A stretch of DNA of 26,718 nucleotides from Chara braunii (taxonomy: Eukaryota; Streptophyta; Charophyceae; Charales; Characeae). The notes below the pieces were generated by a model. The model saw only the letters and a list, made by a program, of their open reading frames with translations, had not been told where the DNA came from and did no database searches. Below are positions 9,156 through 19,290 of this stretch, piece by piece (the stretch's first letter is position 1; each line of letters begins with the position of its first letter). The stretch is from assembly GCA_003427395.1 (NCBI GenBank), contig BFEA01000175.1, positions 2,124,741 through 2,151,458 of the forward strand, in the 5' to 3' direction. The translations under genes and the position numbers were made by a program.

Positions 9156-9807
9156 AAAAACATCGACGAGATGAGGGGGGGGGGGAGACGAGAAAGAAGA
9201 TCAGGCGATCCCTTGTGGCACTAGCCGCCTAGCAAGGGGGGGACTGTGACAGGGCTTCCCTTCCCCAGTCCGTGGCCTTCCTTAGGGGGTTGCCTGGGTG
9301 GTCAGGAGGCTTGCTAGCAGCACCCAGTCACAGGATGGCGGGCGCGGGGGGAGGGGGGGGGGGGTCCCTACCAGTTCCTCAGGCCGCATAACAACTATCT
9401 TTATCATGTTACTACCTCGTACAATGCATCATCCAATAAGCCTTTATTTTCTTTTCTTTGGGCAGGTGCTGATGGTGTGGATGGTGAATGAAGGAGTGGA
9501 TAATCTCTGGCAAGTGATTCGTGATTCGTCTCGTGGGTGTGATAATTATTCCTAATTAATTAATAATTTTTTTTGAGGAGGGGATTCAATTTTCAATACA
9601 GTCAGTACGGGTAAGCGTTCACATTTGCGCAAGCGGAGACCTCCAGATGAATCCATCGCTTCTTTCAAAACATAGCTCAACTTCATAATCAGGTTCTTGA
9701 TGGCACTGAAAGGCCAAGAAGGAAGCAGGACGCAAAATGAATAGGTGGGCAGCTGGGGGTGCGCGTGAAAGTGATGGGTGCGGGAGGAAATAAGTCAGTG
9801 GGCTTAC
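9156..9807. other. Region 3' of the reductase exon; no terminal exon found
   Basis: It contains G runs (9176-9185, 9345-9363) and otherwise mixed sequence. The intron after the reductase exon starts at 9807 (minus strand, GTAAGC). An acceptor-like TTTCAG occurs before about 9699, but the frame after it does not give the reductase C-terminus, which should end Glu-x-Tyr. Nothing else is recognised. Confidence 0.5.
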
Positions 9808-10042
9808 CATCCTTAGCTGCAAGTGAGGTCATGATATCATCAATTCCCTTCTCCATACCCCTGAGACCGCACATGTAAGTGAAGGTGTTTGGCTTCTTCA
9901 ACAATTCCCACAACTCGTCGGCATACTCTGCCATGCGCGTCTGGATGTACATCTTCTCACCCTTGGCATTTGACTGCTCTCTGCTAACTGCGAAATCCAA
10001 CCGGAAGTTGTCTGGGGCCTTCTCCTTCATCTTCTCAAACTC
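9808..10042 (-). CDS. petH: Ferredoxin-NADP(+) reductase, penultimate exon (partial gene)
   Basis: The 235-base exon encodes a stretch typical of plastid ferredoxin-NADP reductase, which passes electrons from photosystem I ferredoxin to NADP+ at the thylakoid surface. It starts [20 protein letters not shown], continues [18 protein letters not shown] and ELWELLKK, and has the NADP-binding, Cys-containing motif [16 protein letters not shown], ending SLAAKDG. Borders are clean: acceptor CTGCAG at 10048-10043 and donor GTAAGC from 9807. There are no stops or frameshifts, so the exon looks functional. The preceding intron is cut after about 50 bases by a sequencing adapter (10097-10134), so upstream exons cannot be placed. 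The final exon, carrying the C-terminal Tyr that stacks on FAD, is not found to the left. Exon identity is secure; gene completeness is not. Confidence 0.92.
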
Positions 10043-10096
10043 CTGCAGGCCGGGAACCATCCGCAGGTGTGCACACCAACACACACACACACACAC

Positions 10097-10134
10097 CTGT
10101 CTCTTATACACATCTAGATGTGTATAAGAGACAG
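10097..10134. other. Nextera mate-pair junction adapter (assembly artefact)
   Basis: CTGTCTCTTATACACATCT (10097-10115) is followed directly by its exact reverse complement (10116-10134). This is the 19-bp Tn5 mosaic end in the head-to-head form used as the Nextera mate-pair junction. It is library DNA, not genomic. Sequence to its left and right may come from places kilobases apart. Translated, it gives the contaminant peptide [12 protein letters not shown]. Confidence 0.98.
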
Positions 10135-10142
10135 AACCTGGA

Positions 10143-10192
10143 CCTCGCTCCACTACTCTCGATATGTGTAAAACGAGAGTAGTGGAGCGAGG
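10143..10192. repeat. 19-bp perfect inverted repeat beside the adapter
   Basis: CCTCGCTCCACTACTCTCG (10143-10161) is repeated exactly in reverse complement at 10174-10192 around a 12-base loop. It lies only 8 bases from the adapter, so it may be a chimeric-read product and not a real hairpin. Confidence 0.85.
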
Positions 10193-11003
10193 ACCTTGCG
10201 CTCTTCTTGGTTATCTCCCACTTTCTGACAAACTGCGATCAAGAAGGTGGCAGGGGGGAAAGCGGAAAACCATGAGGGACATATCTAACTACGACAAGGC
10301 GTTTTATTTTTCCATGTTCTAGTGGAAAATTCATTCTCATTTTGCACATTTGGTGAAAGGAGTGGAGGGAGGCCCAAAATGGCAAAAAGGGGATGAATTT
10401 TCGGCCTGAATATGGAAAGATACAACATCACATTTTTTGTCTATGTAATGTCATCGGCCACGGACTTGAACTACGCCTACTCAATCTGAACCGGGCCCCC
10501 TGCTATCAAAAAAGTTGTTGCATTGCCCTTGAATACAACGCATATGCAGATTAAACGAATAAATGCAGCGTATGAGTTGTATTCGTTGACAACGCATGTG
10601 CGTTATGTTCGGGGGAAGAAGGTAGGGTAGACTTAGTATGTGGAAAATCGACTCTACCAAACTGTACACTTAGACCTACGACCTAAGTCGGAAACAGGCA
10701 AGTAGAGGCAAACAGTGGTAGAATGAGACGGGAACATAAAAGGGATATCTCTTAGTAATATATAGAGGGTTTGCAAAGTTACAAGGTTAACTGACGTCAT
10801 TTAAGGAAGCAAGACGAAAATTTGAGTTTTTCACCTCTCTCCCAGGCTAGAAAAATTTACTAAATCCATAATTACTGCAAATCTGAGTTTTTCCGAGTTT
10901 TTTGCAGATCTGTGTTTTGCTATGTTTTCACTAACTTATGTTTTTCTGCAAAATCGGGTTTTAAACTAAACCAACGTATAAAGGTCAATGTGTAGAGATA
11001 GGA
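10193..11003. other. No recognisable gene
   Basis: The segment at about 10530-10625 is an inverted relative of the repeat at 6440-6600. The rest is AT-rich intergenic-like sequence without a recognisable gene. Confidence 0.5.
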
Positions 11004-11940
11004 GGACGCTGTCACACCTTGCACCTTCTTCGTCCTCCATCTCCATCACTCATCCACCATAGTCAGACACCTTGCACTCTTTCTCCTCCATCTCCACCAC
11101 CCATCCACCATAGTCGAGCACCTTGCACCTTCTTCCCCCTCCACCTCTATCACCCATCCACCATAATCAAGCACCTTGCATCTCCTTCCTCCTCCACCTC
11201 CATCACCCATCCAGCATAACCAAGCACCTTGCACCTCCTTCCTCCTCCACCTCCATCACTCATCCATAATAGCCAAGCACCCTGCACCTCCTTCCTCTTC
11301 CACCTCCATCACCATCCACCATAGCCAAGCACCTTGCACCTTCTTCCTCCTCCACCTCCATTACCCATCCACCACAGCCAAGCACCTTGCACCTTTTTTT
11401 TTTTCCATCTTCATCACTCATCCTCCATAGCCAAAAACTTTGCACCTTCTTCCATCTCCATCTCCGCCACTCATCCACTACAGCCAAGCACCTCACACCT
11501 TTTTTCCCCTCCACCTCCACTCATCCACCATAGTCAAGCACCTTGCAACTTTTTCATCCTCCTCCTCCATCACCATCCACCATAGCCAAGCACCTTGTAC
11601 CTTCTTCCTCCTCCGCCTCCATCACCCATCCACCGTAGTCAAGCACCTTGCACCTTCTACCTTCTCTACCTCCATTTACACATCCACCATAGTCAAGCAC
11701 CTTGCAACTTGCACCTTCTTCCTCCTCCACCTCCATCACCCATCCACCATAGCCAAGCACCTTGCACCTTCTTCCTCCTCCGCCTCCATCACTCATTCAC
11801 CATAGCCAAATATCTTGCACCTTCATCCTCCTCCACCTTCATCACCCATCCGTCGTAGCCAAGCATCTTGCACCTTTTTCCTTCTCCACCTTCGTCACTT
11901 ATTCATCATAGCCAAGCGCCTCGCACCTTAGTCCTCTACC
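11004..11940. repeat. ~53-bp minisatellite, about 17 units
   Basis: The unit contains CACCTTGCACC, a pyrimidine block (TTCTTCCTCCTCCACCTCC), then ATCACCCATCCACCATAG and CCAAG. The word TTGCAC begins at 11019, 11072, 11123, 11176 (TTGCAT), 11229, 11282 (CTGCAC), 11334 and 11387, a 51-53-base period that continues to about 11930 with increasing divergence. Units vary by substitutions and small indels. Open frames across it (Ser/Pro/His/Leu-rich) shift because the period is often not divisible by three, so coding is unlikely. Confidence 0.93.
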
Positions 11941-12429
11941 TCGTCCTACTTCAATAAGGCGCATAGGACTATGAGAACCTAGGGGAATCCCTGGGTAGGG
12001 AGGTATGAGTTTTATATTGAACAAAGGAAGTTTTTTTTTTTTTTTTTTTTTCTCTCTCTCTCTCTCTAAGTTATTATGGATTCTTGTTCTTCCATTTCTT
12101 TCTCCATCTTGGCTTGCGGCTTACCCTTCTCCACTCCGTTGCCCATTGTCGGGGAACAAAGAGTGAAAGAAGTTTTATCCCACTTGGTGGAGAACTTGAA
12201 AGAGAGTACGAGGAGTATTGTCGGTCCCTTGCTACACAAAGAGGAAAAAAATTGAAATTGTTAGAGCTTGTGAAAAAGAGGAAAGGACATGTCAGTTGAC
12301 TCGACCAACACCCCCGACTTCATGTGGAAGAAAAAAAGTTGTAGGAAAGGTTGGACAGCATTTCATGACGGATGACCCAACTGTTTATTTTTTAGTTTAT
12401 GAAAGGTTAAGTTACATTCAATGAGGAAT

Positions 12430-12482
<53 letters not shown>
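11941..12482. other. Homopolymer-flanked segment, no gene
   Basis: A T run at about 12030-12050 passes into (CT)n, and a 52-T run occupies 12431-12482. Between them a short plus-strand open frame (ending about 12299, LATQRGKKLKLLELVKKRKG) is Lys-rich and not recognised. Confidence 0.6.
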
Positions 12483-12486
<4 letters not shown>

Positions 12487-15400
12487 CAAACAATATCTCA
12501 CGACGAGTGATTCAAACGTATGTATCATGTGACTGATTTCTTAACGTCTACGCAATGTATCGTGACGGTTTGCTCAGGTGTATGTTTCTCTGACTATTTA
12601 TGAACGGTTCGGTAGAGTCCATGACGGACCATCTAGTTGCGTGTTTATTTTATGAAAGATGAAACAATATCAAAGTGAACAATGTAGTTGTGTATTTATT
12701 TAGATTAATCATTTATCTGTAATTGAATTGGTAATATTTTATATCTAAAACTTACAACTCAAATACATGAAAATGTCAAGTGTGAATCTAATGTGAATCT
12801 GATTCACGTATCATTATGTGTTAGGTTTTGCTTTATATTTTATATTACTTTAAGTTTCGTTTTGCTTTGGTTATGTTATGCTTTATCTTTTAATACGTAG
12901 TTTAATGGACGTTCGTCAAGCGTTTGACCGATCGATACATAGGTTGTTCTTAGTTGGGTAGCTCTATGATGGTTTTTAAGTTTACTTATAAAAGTTTACG
13001 TATTTTTTTTACCTAATATAAATTTATGGAGTTTATTTCTCTAGGGGGGATATTACCCGGATTTTACTAAAACTTAAGAGCTGGTAAAAACTTCATCCAG
13101 ATCCTATAAAGGGGACTTTGATCAGAATTTTGTTTAGTATAAACTATGAGAGTCAGTGTTTTTATAAAAAATATTGCAAAAAGTTTTACTAAGTCAAAGT
13201 CATTACCAATGATAAAGGATCCGAAAGCGAAGTTGATCTTCATTGACGTGACAGAGTATGCTTGAATTCAATTTTGTTACATAATTCATAACTATCTGTG
13301 GATGCCTTCAAATATTTTGAGCATCATAAAGTTATGTTACAAATTGGTAACAATTCGGTTTGCGGTTCAACCTTCATCCTCCTTGATACCCACACCCGAA
13401 AATGTGGATTTTTTAGGTGAATGTCACTTTCTCCAAGGTATTTTCATTTAAGTTTTTTCTTGAAAAACCATGTAGGATAACAAAAAAATTCTCATAAAAA
13501 ATAAAAACTTAAAAAATTCTTTTAACAAAAAAAAAATCTTCATATTTTAAAATTATCATTTCAATGAGCGTCAAATTTTGAAATTGCCAGTGTTATTTGA
13601 TAAGTTTCCATTTAAAAATGAGTTTTCCCTTCTAACTACGTTTATTTGTTGAAGATGGAATGAAAGTTTTGAACGACTTTATGAAATATATTAATTAAAG
13701 TTTTATTCCACTATTACAAATATTTTATATTTTATATTATATTAACCTATATTATGATTGAAAATCCTTATATAGAATAACAGTCCAATTAAATATTTCA
13801 TGAACTCATTCAGACTTTCATTCCATCTCTAACATACAGTTCAAGTAAGAAGGGATACCCCATTCTTGGAAGGAAAGTTTTCAAGTAAGACGAAAAATTT
13901 TAAAAGTAAAATAATATTTTTAAGACGAAATAAAAATTAAAAATTTATAATATCATTTTACTATAGAGTGTATTTAATTCTGGAAATTTTTTTTGTTGGA
14001 ATTATATAAATGGAGTGAATTTGATGATATAAAGTGATGTGTGAGACTGAACAGTGTGACAAAAATATTGACCACATTAGTGCATGATTATGTGACTTTT
14101 ATCTGCATATGTACTTATGGAGGGTAATCGACAAACTGTACTTCAAAACAGTGAGAATGACAACAAGATGCTGCACGATCTTTTTATCTGTTCTATACAC
14201 GTCCTTATCGTTTTAGGTTTCTCATTCATTTCACTAATTTATGTTTATCTCAATTCCGGAAGGGTGTGTTAAATTGTTTGTTTGTTTATTTGATAGGAAG
14301 TCGATATTATTGGTTACTAACAATCAAAAGCCTCATACCGCTTTGCAACCCTCACTCGTCTTCTTCATTAGGCACGAAAGATAGAGGACAAGCGATTGCT
14401 CACACAACCGCTCAGTGCCAAGCAGTTAACCTCTCACTGGCAAGACGTGTGTCACGTGACACTTGTATGCAATGCATGACCCCCGAATCCCGTGAAGGAT
14501 TGTGTTTTTGTTTATATCGCATAACGTATCGTCATGGCGAATGACTACGTGTTAATGCATAATTAGGCGTAATGGTCTTGCTCCCTTATTGCTATCGTAT
14601 TTATTTGTTTTTTCACCATGAGAAGGGTCAACCTTGTTGTTCTCACCATGACCAGGGGCCCAAAACTATGGGTCTTGCCACCATTTAGTATTAGTTAACA
14701 TTCGTTGTTCATCCAACTTTGACTCATGAATACAAAGGATTTTGACGTTGTTTGTATGAAGTCAAGTTTTCAAAGTATTTATCTTTTGTTCATTACTCTT
14801 ATCACATAACCAACAAACGCTCCATGTGGCAGTACGCAGCTTGCCTTTAAGAGGCATGAAGTACTCCCAAGTCGAGATTACAATGTATTCAAATTTTTTA
14901 TTTTGCCTCCACTTGTCCATGTTTTATTCTCCTGATGCCTTCTACCCTACTTGCCCATGACTCATCCTATAATACTCTTACGGTGTCCACAAGAGACTCG
15001 TCAAATAACGCTTGTCTGTGAGCCAAGTGAAAGAGTCACTTGACAATGGTACGAGTTGAATACCAACCTTTGAAAATGATCCTATTCAACCTTTTCTTCA
15101 ATGGAAAACTCAAAATTTATAGAGGGAAATATCCTTTATCCAATGATTCAAACTCTTCCATTTGGAGGTGGTTCCCCTTCCTCCCTTGCTTCCCACTCCT
15201 CTCGTTGGAGGTGGTTCTCAGTCCTCCTCTGCTTCTCCCTCTTCCTATCTTACGACTATCCGACGAGTTAGTTACTTTTTTATTTTCTCGTGTCAGGGAA
15301 TCCAATTAAGGGTTTCGATCTTCTGATTCAAATTTCGAGCATGGTTTTACTTATCTACTGATTACAAAAATATATGAAAGTTAGTCAACGAGGGGGGGGT

Positions 15401-16516
15401 CTCTCATCAGAACAAACTCGAAAATTAGGGTTCCGAGGATAATATTTTTTATACCTTCTCACTGGAAGGATCATATTCTGCTTCTGCTCTCACGGGGCAA
15501 CACTCGTCATTTTCCTCATGATAGAAAGTTTTACAGAGACTACACCAATAAGTATTCTCATCTATATTTCAAAATAATAATCTCCTTGGTTGGGAATCCC
15601 TACCCCAAAATGTGGCTTGTCCCTCGAACTCGCTTGGAGCTCCAAGTCAAATCTCATTGTTTCCAGTTTGAGATCTTCATCATTTGGTTCAGGAGGATGT
15701 TTCCCGACAACAAATTCGAACGTATTTTCAATAGCAATTTGCAACGTAGACATCAACTAAATTAACACTCTATGACATCTTATCGAAAAAATCTTATACT
15801 ACTCTTCAACTTGAAATAACTTCATCTCCACAAGTATCATCCATGAAAGAAATTGCATTTTTTACTCTTTCTCTTTTGTGTAGATTGGATCAGTCTTTTT
15901 ATTAATCATTCATTCGATCACGTTAATTTGAAACAATACAAAAAAGTAAATATTTTTTCATGTGCTCTGATATCGATCGCACTTAATCCCTTCATCCAAC
16001 AACCCCGAATCATACCATGCATTTTTATATACTCTCACCAATTTCTTTTAAGGCTATCAGATAGAGCAATTGCATTGTTGAGAAACAGAAGCGTGACAAC
16101 GTGTTTTTTTCCAACCACTGTATGTTATGCTTAGAGAATTCCTCCACTAATGGTAAACGGGACCCCCAATTTTCAAGTTATGATCAAGAGACTCAAAACT
16201 AAAATTAGGGTTTAGGGGTCTTTGTTTTTGTCTGTTTTTGTTTTTGGTCAAGGTTTGGGTGTACCAAATTTGGTCTTAGCTGGAGCATTGGAATTTCCTC
16301 TGCTGAGATTTATGAAATTTTTCAAGATTTTTTAAATTGAATGTTGGTGAAAGTTACATGAAAGTGCACTTTTGCCTCACTATTTTATAAAATTTTAAAT
16401 ATATTTTATAATTGTTTTTTATTGCAATTAGGTAGTATGGTCCCCACTCTATGAATTGCTGTCATCTTTGGATAAAATGACTATTGGTTTTTGTTATAAA
16501 TGGTATGATAAGTTGT
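12483..16516. other. AT-rich tract with little coding signal
   Basis: About 4 kb are markedly richer in A and T than the flanks, starting right after the 52-T run. No RNA gene, TIR or LTR is evident. It could be a long intron or a decayed element. One unrecognised minus-strand frame is listed separately at 15562-15756. Confidence 0.5.
15562..15756 (-). CDS. Unrecognised protein-like open frame
   Basis: The frame has 64 codons with balanced composition (ENTFEFVVGKHPPEPNDEDL, KPHFGVGIPNQGDYYFEI), unlike the low-complexity frames elsewhere. A loosely similar stretch (CACATTTTCGGGTGTGGGTA on the minus strand) occurs near 13385-13405, hinting at a decayed repeated gene. No domain is recognised. 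It may be a fragment or one exon. Confidence 0.25.
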   Translation of the reverse strand: MMSTLQIAIENTFEFVVGKHPPEPNDEDLKLETMRFDLELQASSRDKPHFGVGIPNQGDYYFEI

Positions 16517-16714
16517 CTAAAAATTTAGGTTTCCATTAACCATCTCTCCACTCAGGTCAAAATGTTGCAAATCGTCAGTCGACGTAGGGACACCAATGTT
16601 CAGACCTAAAGGAAAAATCTCATCACTAAAACAAGTGTCTAACAATATGTTGATTTGTTTCTTTTCTGCATCAATATATACCATTTCAGTCTCTCTGATC
16701 CCTTCACCTTCCAC
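16517..16714 (-). CDS. Unrecognised protein-like open frame
   Basis: About 65 codons with protein-like composition (EMVYIDAEKKQINILLDTCF, SDEIFPLGLNIGVPTSTDDL). A possible splice acceptor (CTCACCAG) lies just upstream at about 16730. I do not recognise a family. It lies on the same strand as the frame at 15562 and the reverse transcriptase remnants, but no link is shown. Confidence 0.25.
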   Translation of the reverse strand: MEGEGIRETEMVYIDAEKKQINILLDTCFSDEIFPLGLNIGVPTSTDDLQHFDLSGEMVNGNLNF

Positions 16715-17067
16715 ATTTATCTTCGACTGGTGAGTTTGCTCGATTTATACAAACCAGACAGACGTCAAGAAAAAAACACCTAAAATAAGCCTAATAAAAA
16801 AAAAAGATACAAAAACTGTAGTTCGAGGCTTCGATAACTTAAAATAGGTCACCATTTGAAAGGTTCATCATACGTTTGATGTTCCCCCAAATATATACCT
16901 CTGAATTCTCTTGCTGCAGATAATATATACTCTCGACATGGGAGTGCGCATCGAGTTACTTTCAAGTACCATACGACCGACAATAGAATAAACCACCTTC
17001 AGACAATAACAAATCAGACCACCTGACCAACTCGAAAAATCCAGAACTTGAAGTAATCTGGAAGGTA
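16715..17067. other. No recognisable gene
   Basis: Intergenic-like sequence between the unrecognised frame and the 92-bp tandem repeat. A minus-strand open frame (to 17104) runs through it but has no recognisable domain. Confidence 0.4.
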
Positions 17068-17250
17068 CCGCCACACAGGAAGGCCCAAGTAAGCTACCTT
17101 TCAAAAGAACCCTATCGAACCGTCAAAAAGAGCCCTTACGAACGGGCCCCTAGCATACGCCGCCACACAGGAAGGGCCAAGTGAGCTACCCTTCGAAAGG
17201 ACCCTACCGAACCGTCAAAAGAAATCCTTACGATCAGGCCCCTAGCATAC
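17068..17250. repeat. 92-bp tandem dimer
   Basis: Two units (17068-17159 and 17160-17250) both begin CCGCCACACAGGAAGG and end CCCCTAGCATAC, with about 85-90% identity by eye. They sit about 80 bp beyond the 3' end of the reverse transcriptase remnant, where a retroelement's 3' tail repeats would lie. Confidence 0.85.
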
Positions 17251-17328
17251 ACTGCCTCAATAAGAGGAAAACAATCTCCCCCAATGTGTAAACATTATAG
17301 CCCACATATTCCAAATGCCACCAAAGCG

Positions 17329-18223
17329 TCAGGAAAAAAAATCCATCGCCTTGTCAAACAACTCATTCGGATACCCTAGGTACCACAACTCAACCTTCAA
17401 AGCAAACAGGAAGGCCACCTTGACCACCGCCAAGCTAGTCAGACTTCGACAACGATGAAGAAAGGAGTAGATGACAGCCACCTTCTGCTGCCTAGAAGAG
17501 AAAGAGCAGAAACCTTGAATGGCCTGAAACACGATATCTTGATGGAAAATAGCCCGGAGGTTGCGATGCATAGCCACGCACCCAATAGAACGCCCTCCTA
17601 ACAAACAGACAACACACCCCAAGAAGTCCCAAGAGTCAGGTTCACTGGTTGATTCCAATATCAACCTTGGGTCATAGCATTTCTTGAAACATTGAATCAA
17701 GATCTCCACCCTATATCTTGACTGCAAGTCAACCTGCCTGCTTGAATCTCACAAATACCGAAATATCATCAACCAATTGAATGCTAGAGAAAAGTTTGCG
17801 ATCACCACCAAGAGACAACAAAAAGTGACAAACACGCCAAAGCTGGGTTGGATGCTTTGCCCATTGGAATACCGACAACCTGTTGGAGGAAAACCCCGTC
17901 AGCTTCGATAAAGGTATGTGCCAAATCATACTGCACAAACTCCACAATCTCAGCAAAAGAAACACGAACGTAACCTTCATTTGTGCATCCAAACCGAAGT
18001 TTAGTCCCTTTGCCCCTTCTCCTTACCATCAAACCTGTACACGACTTTTCCTCATAAAGTTCGATCACCCATCTAACCATCTTTAGGATCGACTCGTGAG
18101 GCAAACTTCAAAACATCTCCTTGACGTCGAATCAACCACCTACCACTTCATCGTCACGATTTTTGACCGATCGGTTAACCTTTGAGATTCGAGCGACCAA
18201 ATCATGCGTACTCCGAAGGTTAA
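17329..18223 (-). pseudogene. Reverse transcriptase remnant, C-terminal part (PLE-like/non-LTR)
   Basis: On the minus strand the frame opens with FNLRSTHDLVARISKVN at the TTAA junction (18223) and continues to motif A, FDVKEMF (18131-18111), then LPHESIL. It has QYDLAHTFIEADGVFLQQ and the GIPMG motif (17873-17859). After a frameshift near 17830 come SLGGDRKLFSS and LVDD (17776-17765), the YxDD catalytic box with Leu for Tyr. After another shift near 17730 come CYDPRLILES, DFLG and a Lys/Arg-rich thumb-like end, with stop at 17329. Two in-frame TGA codons (18134-18132, 18110-18108) and two frameshifts make it dead. The HK..RPI, DVK.MF, GIPMG, FL order resembles Penelope-like and related RTs; subfamily is uncertain. 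It is the direct continuation of the part at 21080-21679. Confidence 0.8.
18220..18223. repeat. TTAA target-site duplication, left
   Basis: TTAA directly abuts the left terminal repeat. The same four bases flank the right end at 21078-21081. Confidence 0.85.
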
Positions 18224-18242
18224 ACCACCAGTACTTGGCCCA
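18224..18242 (+). repeat. Left terminal inverted repeat (19 bp)
   Basis: Sequence ACCACCAGTACTTGGCCCA. It is identical in reverse complement to 21059-21077. Similarity stops immediately inside. Confidence 0.92.
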
Positions 18243-18249
18243 ACTGTCA

Positions 18250-18299
18250 AGTCCGAGTCTCGGCCGACCGGTAGGCGGAACCGTGCTGAATCTCGGACT
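18250..18299. other. Left subterminal hairpin of the TTAA element
   Basis: AGTCCGAG (18250-18257) pairs perfectly with CTCGGACT (18292-18299). It may be a transposase-binding structure; this role is inferred only from position. Confidence 0.55.
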
Positions 18300-18419
18300 A
18301 CCAGGCGTTAAGATCCTGGACGTACTGGGAAAACAAAACGAAAAAAAAGAGGGAAAAAAAAATCAAAGCACAAGAAATAAGAAAGCCAAAGAAAAAAGCA
18401 AGAAAAAAAAAGGTTATTA

Positions 18420-18644
18420 TGCGCGCGCGCGCGAGAGAGAGAGAGAGAGATCCTTTGTGTGTGTCCACGCATTTTCATAGCGTGAAACGAGAGATGAATC
18501 TTCCCGCGACAATGGGGAGATTCATTTCTCGTATAACACTTTTGAAGCCAACACGGCCCCACAGCTGTACGGGAAATGAATTTTCCCGCTGTCGAGGGAA
18601 TATTCATTTCCTGTTTCATAGCACGAATACGCGCGCGCGCGCGT

Positions 18645-18691
<47 letters not shown>
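18420..18691. repeat. Paired (CG)n(GA)n microsatellites flanking twin hairpins
   Basis: (CG)n then (GA)n occurs at about 18420-18450 and again at about 18631-18691, in the same orientation. Between them lie two hairpins that resemble each other. A third CG tract next to a CT tract is at 6835-6857. Confidence 0.85.
18487..18614. repeat. Twin homologous 19-bp hairpins
   Basis: Hairpin 1 pairs 18487-18505 with 18514-18532; hairpin 2 pairs 18569-18587 with 18596-18614. Each has a 19-bp stem with 17 matches and an 8-nt loop. The two left arms (ACGAGAGATGAATCTTCCC and ACGGGAAATGAATTTTCCC) are related to each other, so the hairpins are duplicates 82 bp apart and can also pair in alternative ways. 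Confidence 0.85.
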
Positions 18692-18695
<4 letters not shown>

Positions 18696-18824
18696 CGAGC
18701 TGCACGGAGGCCAGCGGCAAACTCATCGCTTCTCTCTCTCTCTCTCTCCATCTCTCTCACTCCCTCGCTCGCGTTTGTTTTTTCTTCAATTTTTTTTTCC
18801 TTCATTTTCTGTGTTTTCTCTTTT

Positions 18825-18828
<4 letters not shown>

Positions 18829-18866
<38 letters not shown>
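18829..18866. repeat. Poly(T) run, 38 bases
   Basis: An uninterrupted T run inside the TTAA element, preceded by T/C-rich DNA from 18731. It may be the complement of a retroelement poly(A) tail; no adjoining element is identified. Confidence 0.9.
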
Positions 18867-18867
<1 letters not shown>

Positions 18868-19290
18868 GAGAAACATAGCAATTTCCATTCCAATGAGATA
18901 ACCGGGGCCCGGGAACACACCCCTACATATAAACCCGGTACGAATCTGCCGAGGCCAATACTCAGCTTAGGCTCCTGGAAACCGGGTTTAGTGTCCCTTT
19001 AAAGAATCAAAAAAAAAAAAAAAAATTGCAAAGCAAATCTATAATAGTTTAAAATCCTTGTTGGAGAAGAAAATGCCGACATGTTTCTTAGAACGAAGCA
19101 CTATTGGCAAAAGCTGCGAGCTATAAACGTAAATTTTTGGTAATTCACGAAAATTTTACAGTTTTTAATTCTACAATTTAACCCTAAACTTATTTCGGAC
19201 AACTCTCAAAGAGCGAAATGAAATATTTCCAGAAAAATACCAAATATCTGTCCACAGGAACAATCTAAAAGCCGGAAAAATAATAAGCCT

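Noticed and set aside
9879-10127. Plus-strand frame ending CLLYTSRCV
   Set aside because: It is the antisense of the reductase exon plus the adapter sequence.
11019-11858. Repeat protein encoded by the 53-bp minisatellite
   Set aside because: The period varies between 51 and 54, so frames shift and stop repeatedly; no start context or conserved frame is seen.
11004-11940. CRISPR-like array
   Set aside because: Units are contiguous and diverged without unique spacers, and the setting is eukaryotic.
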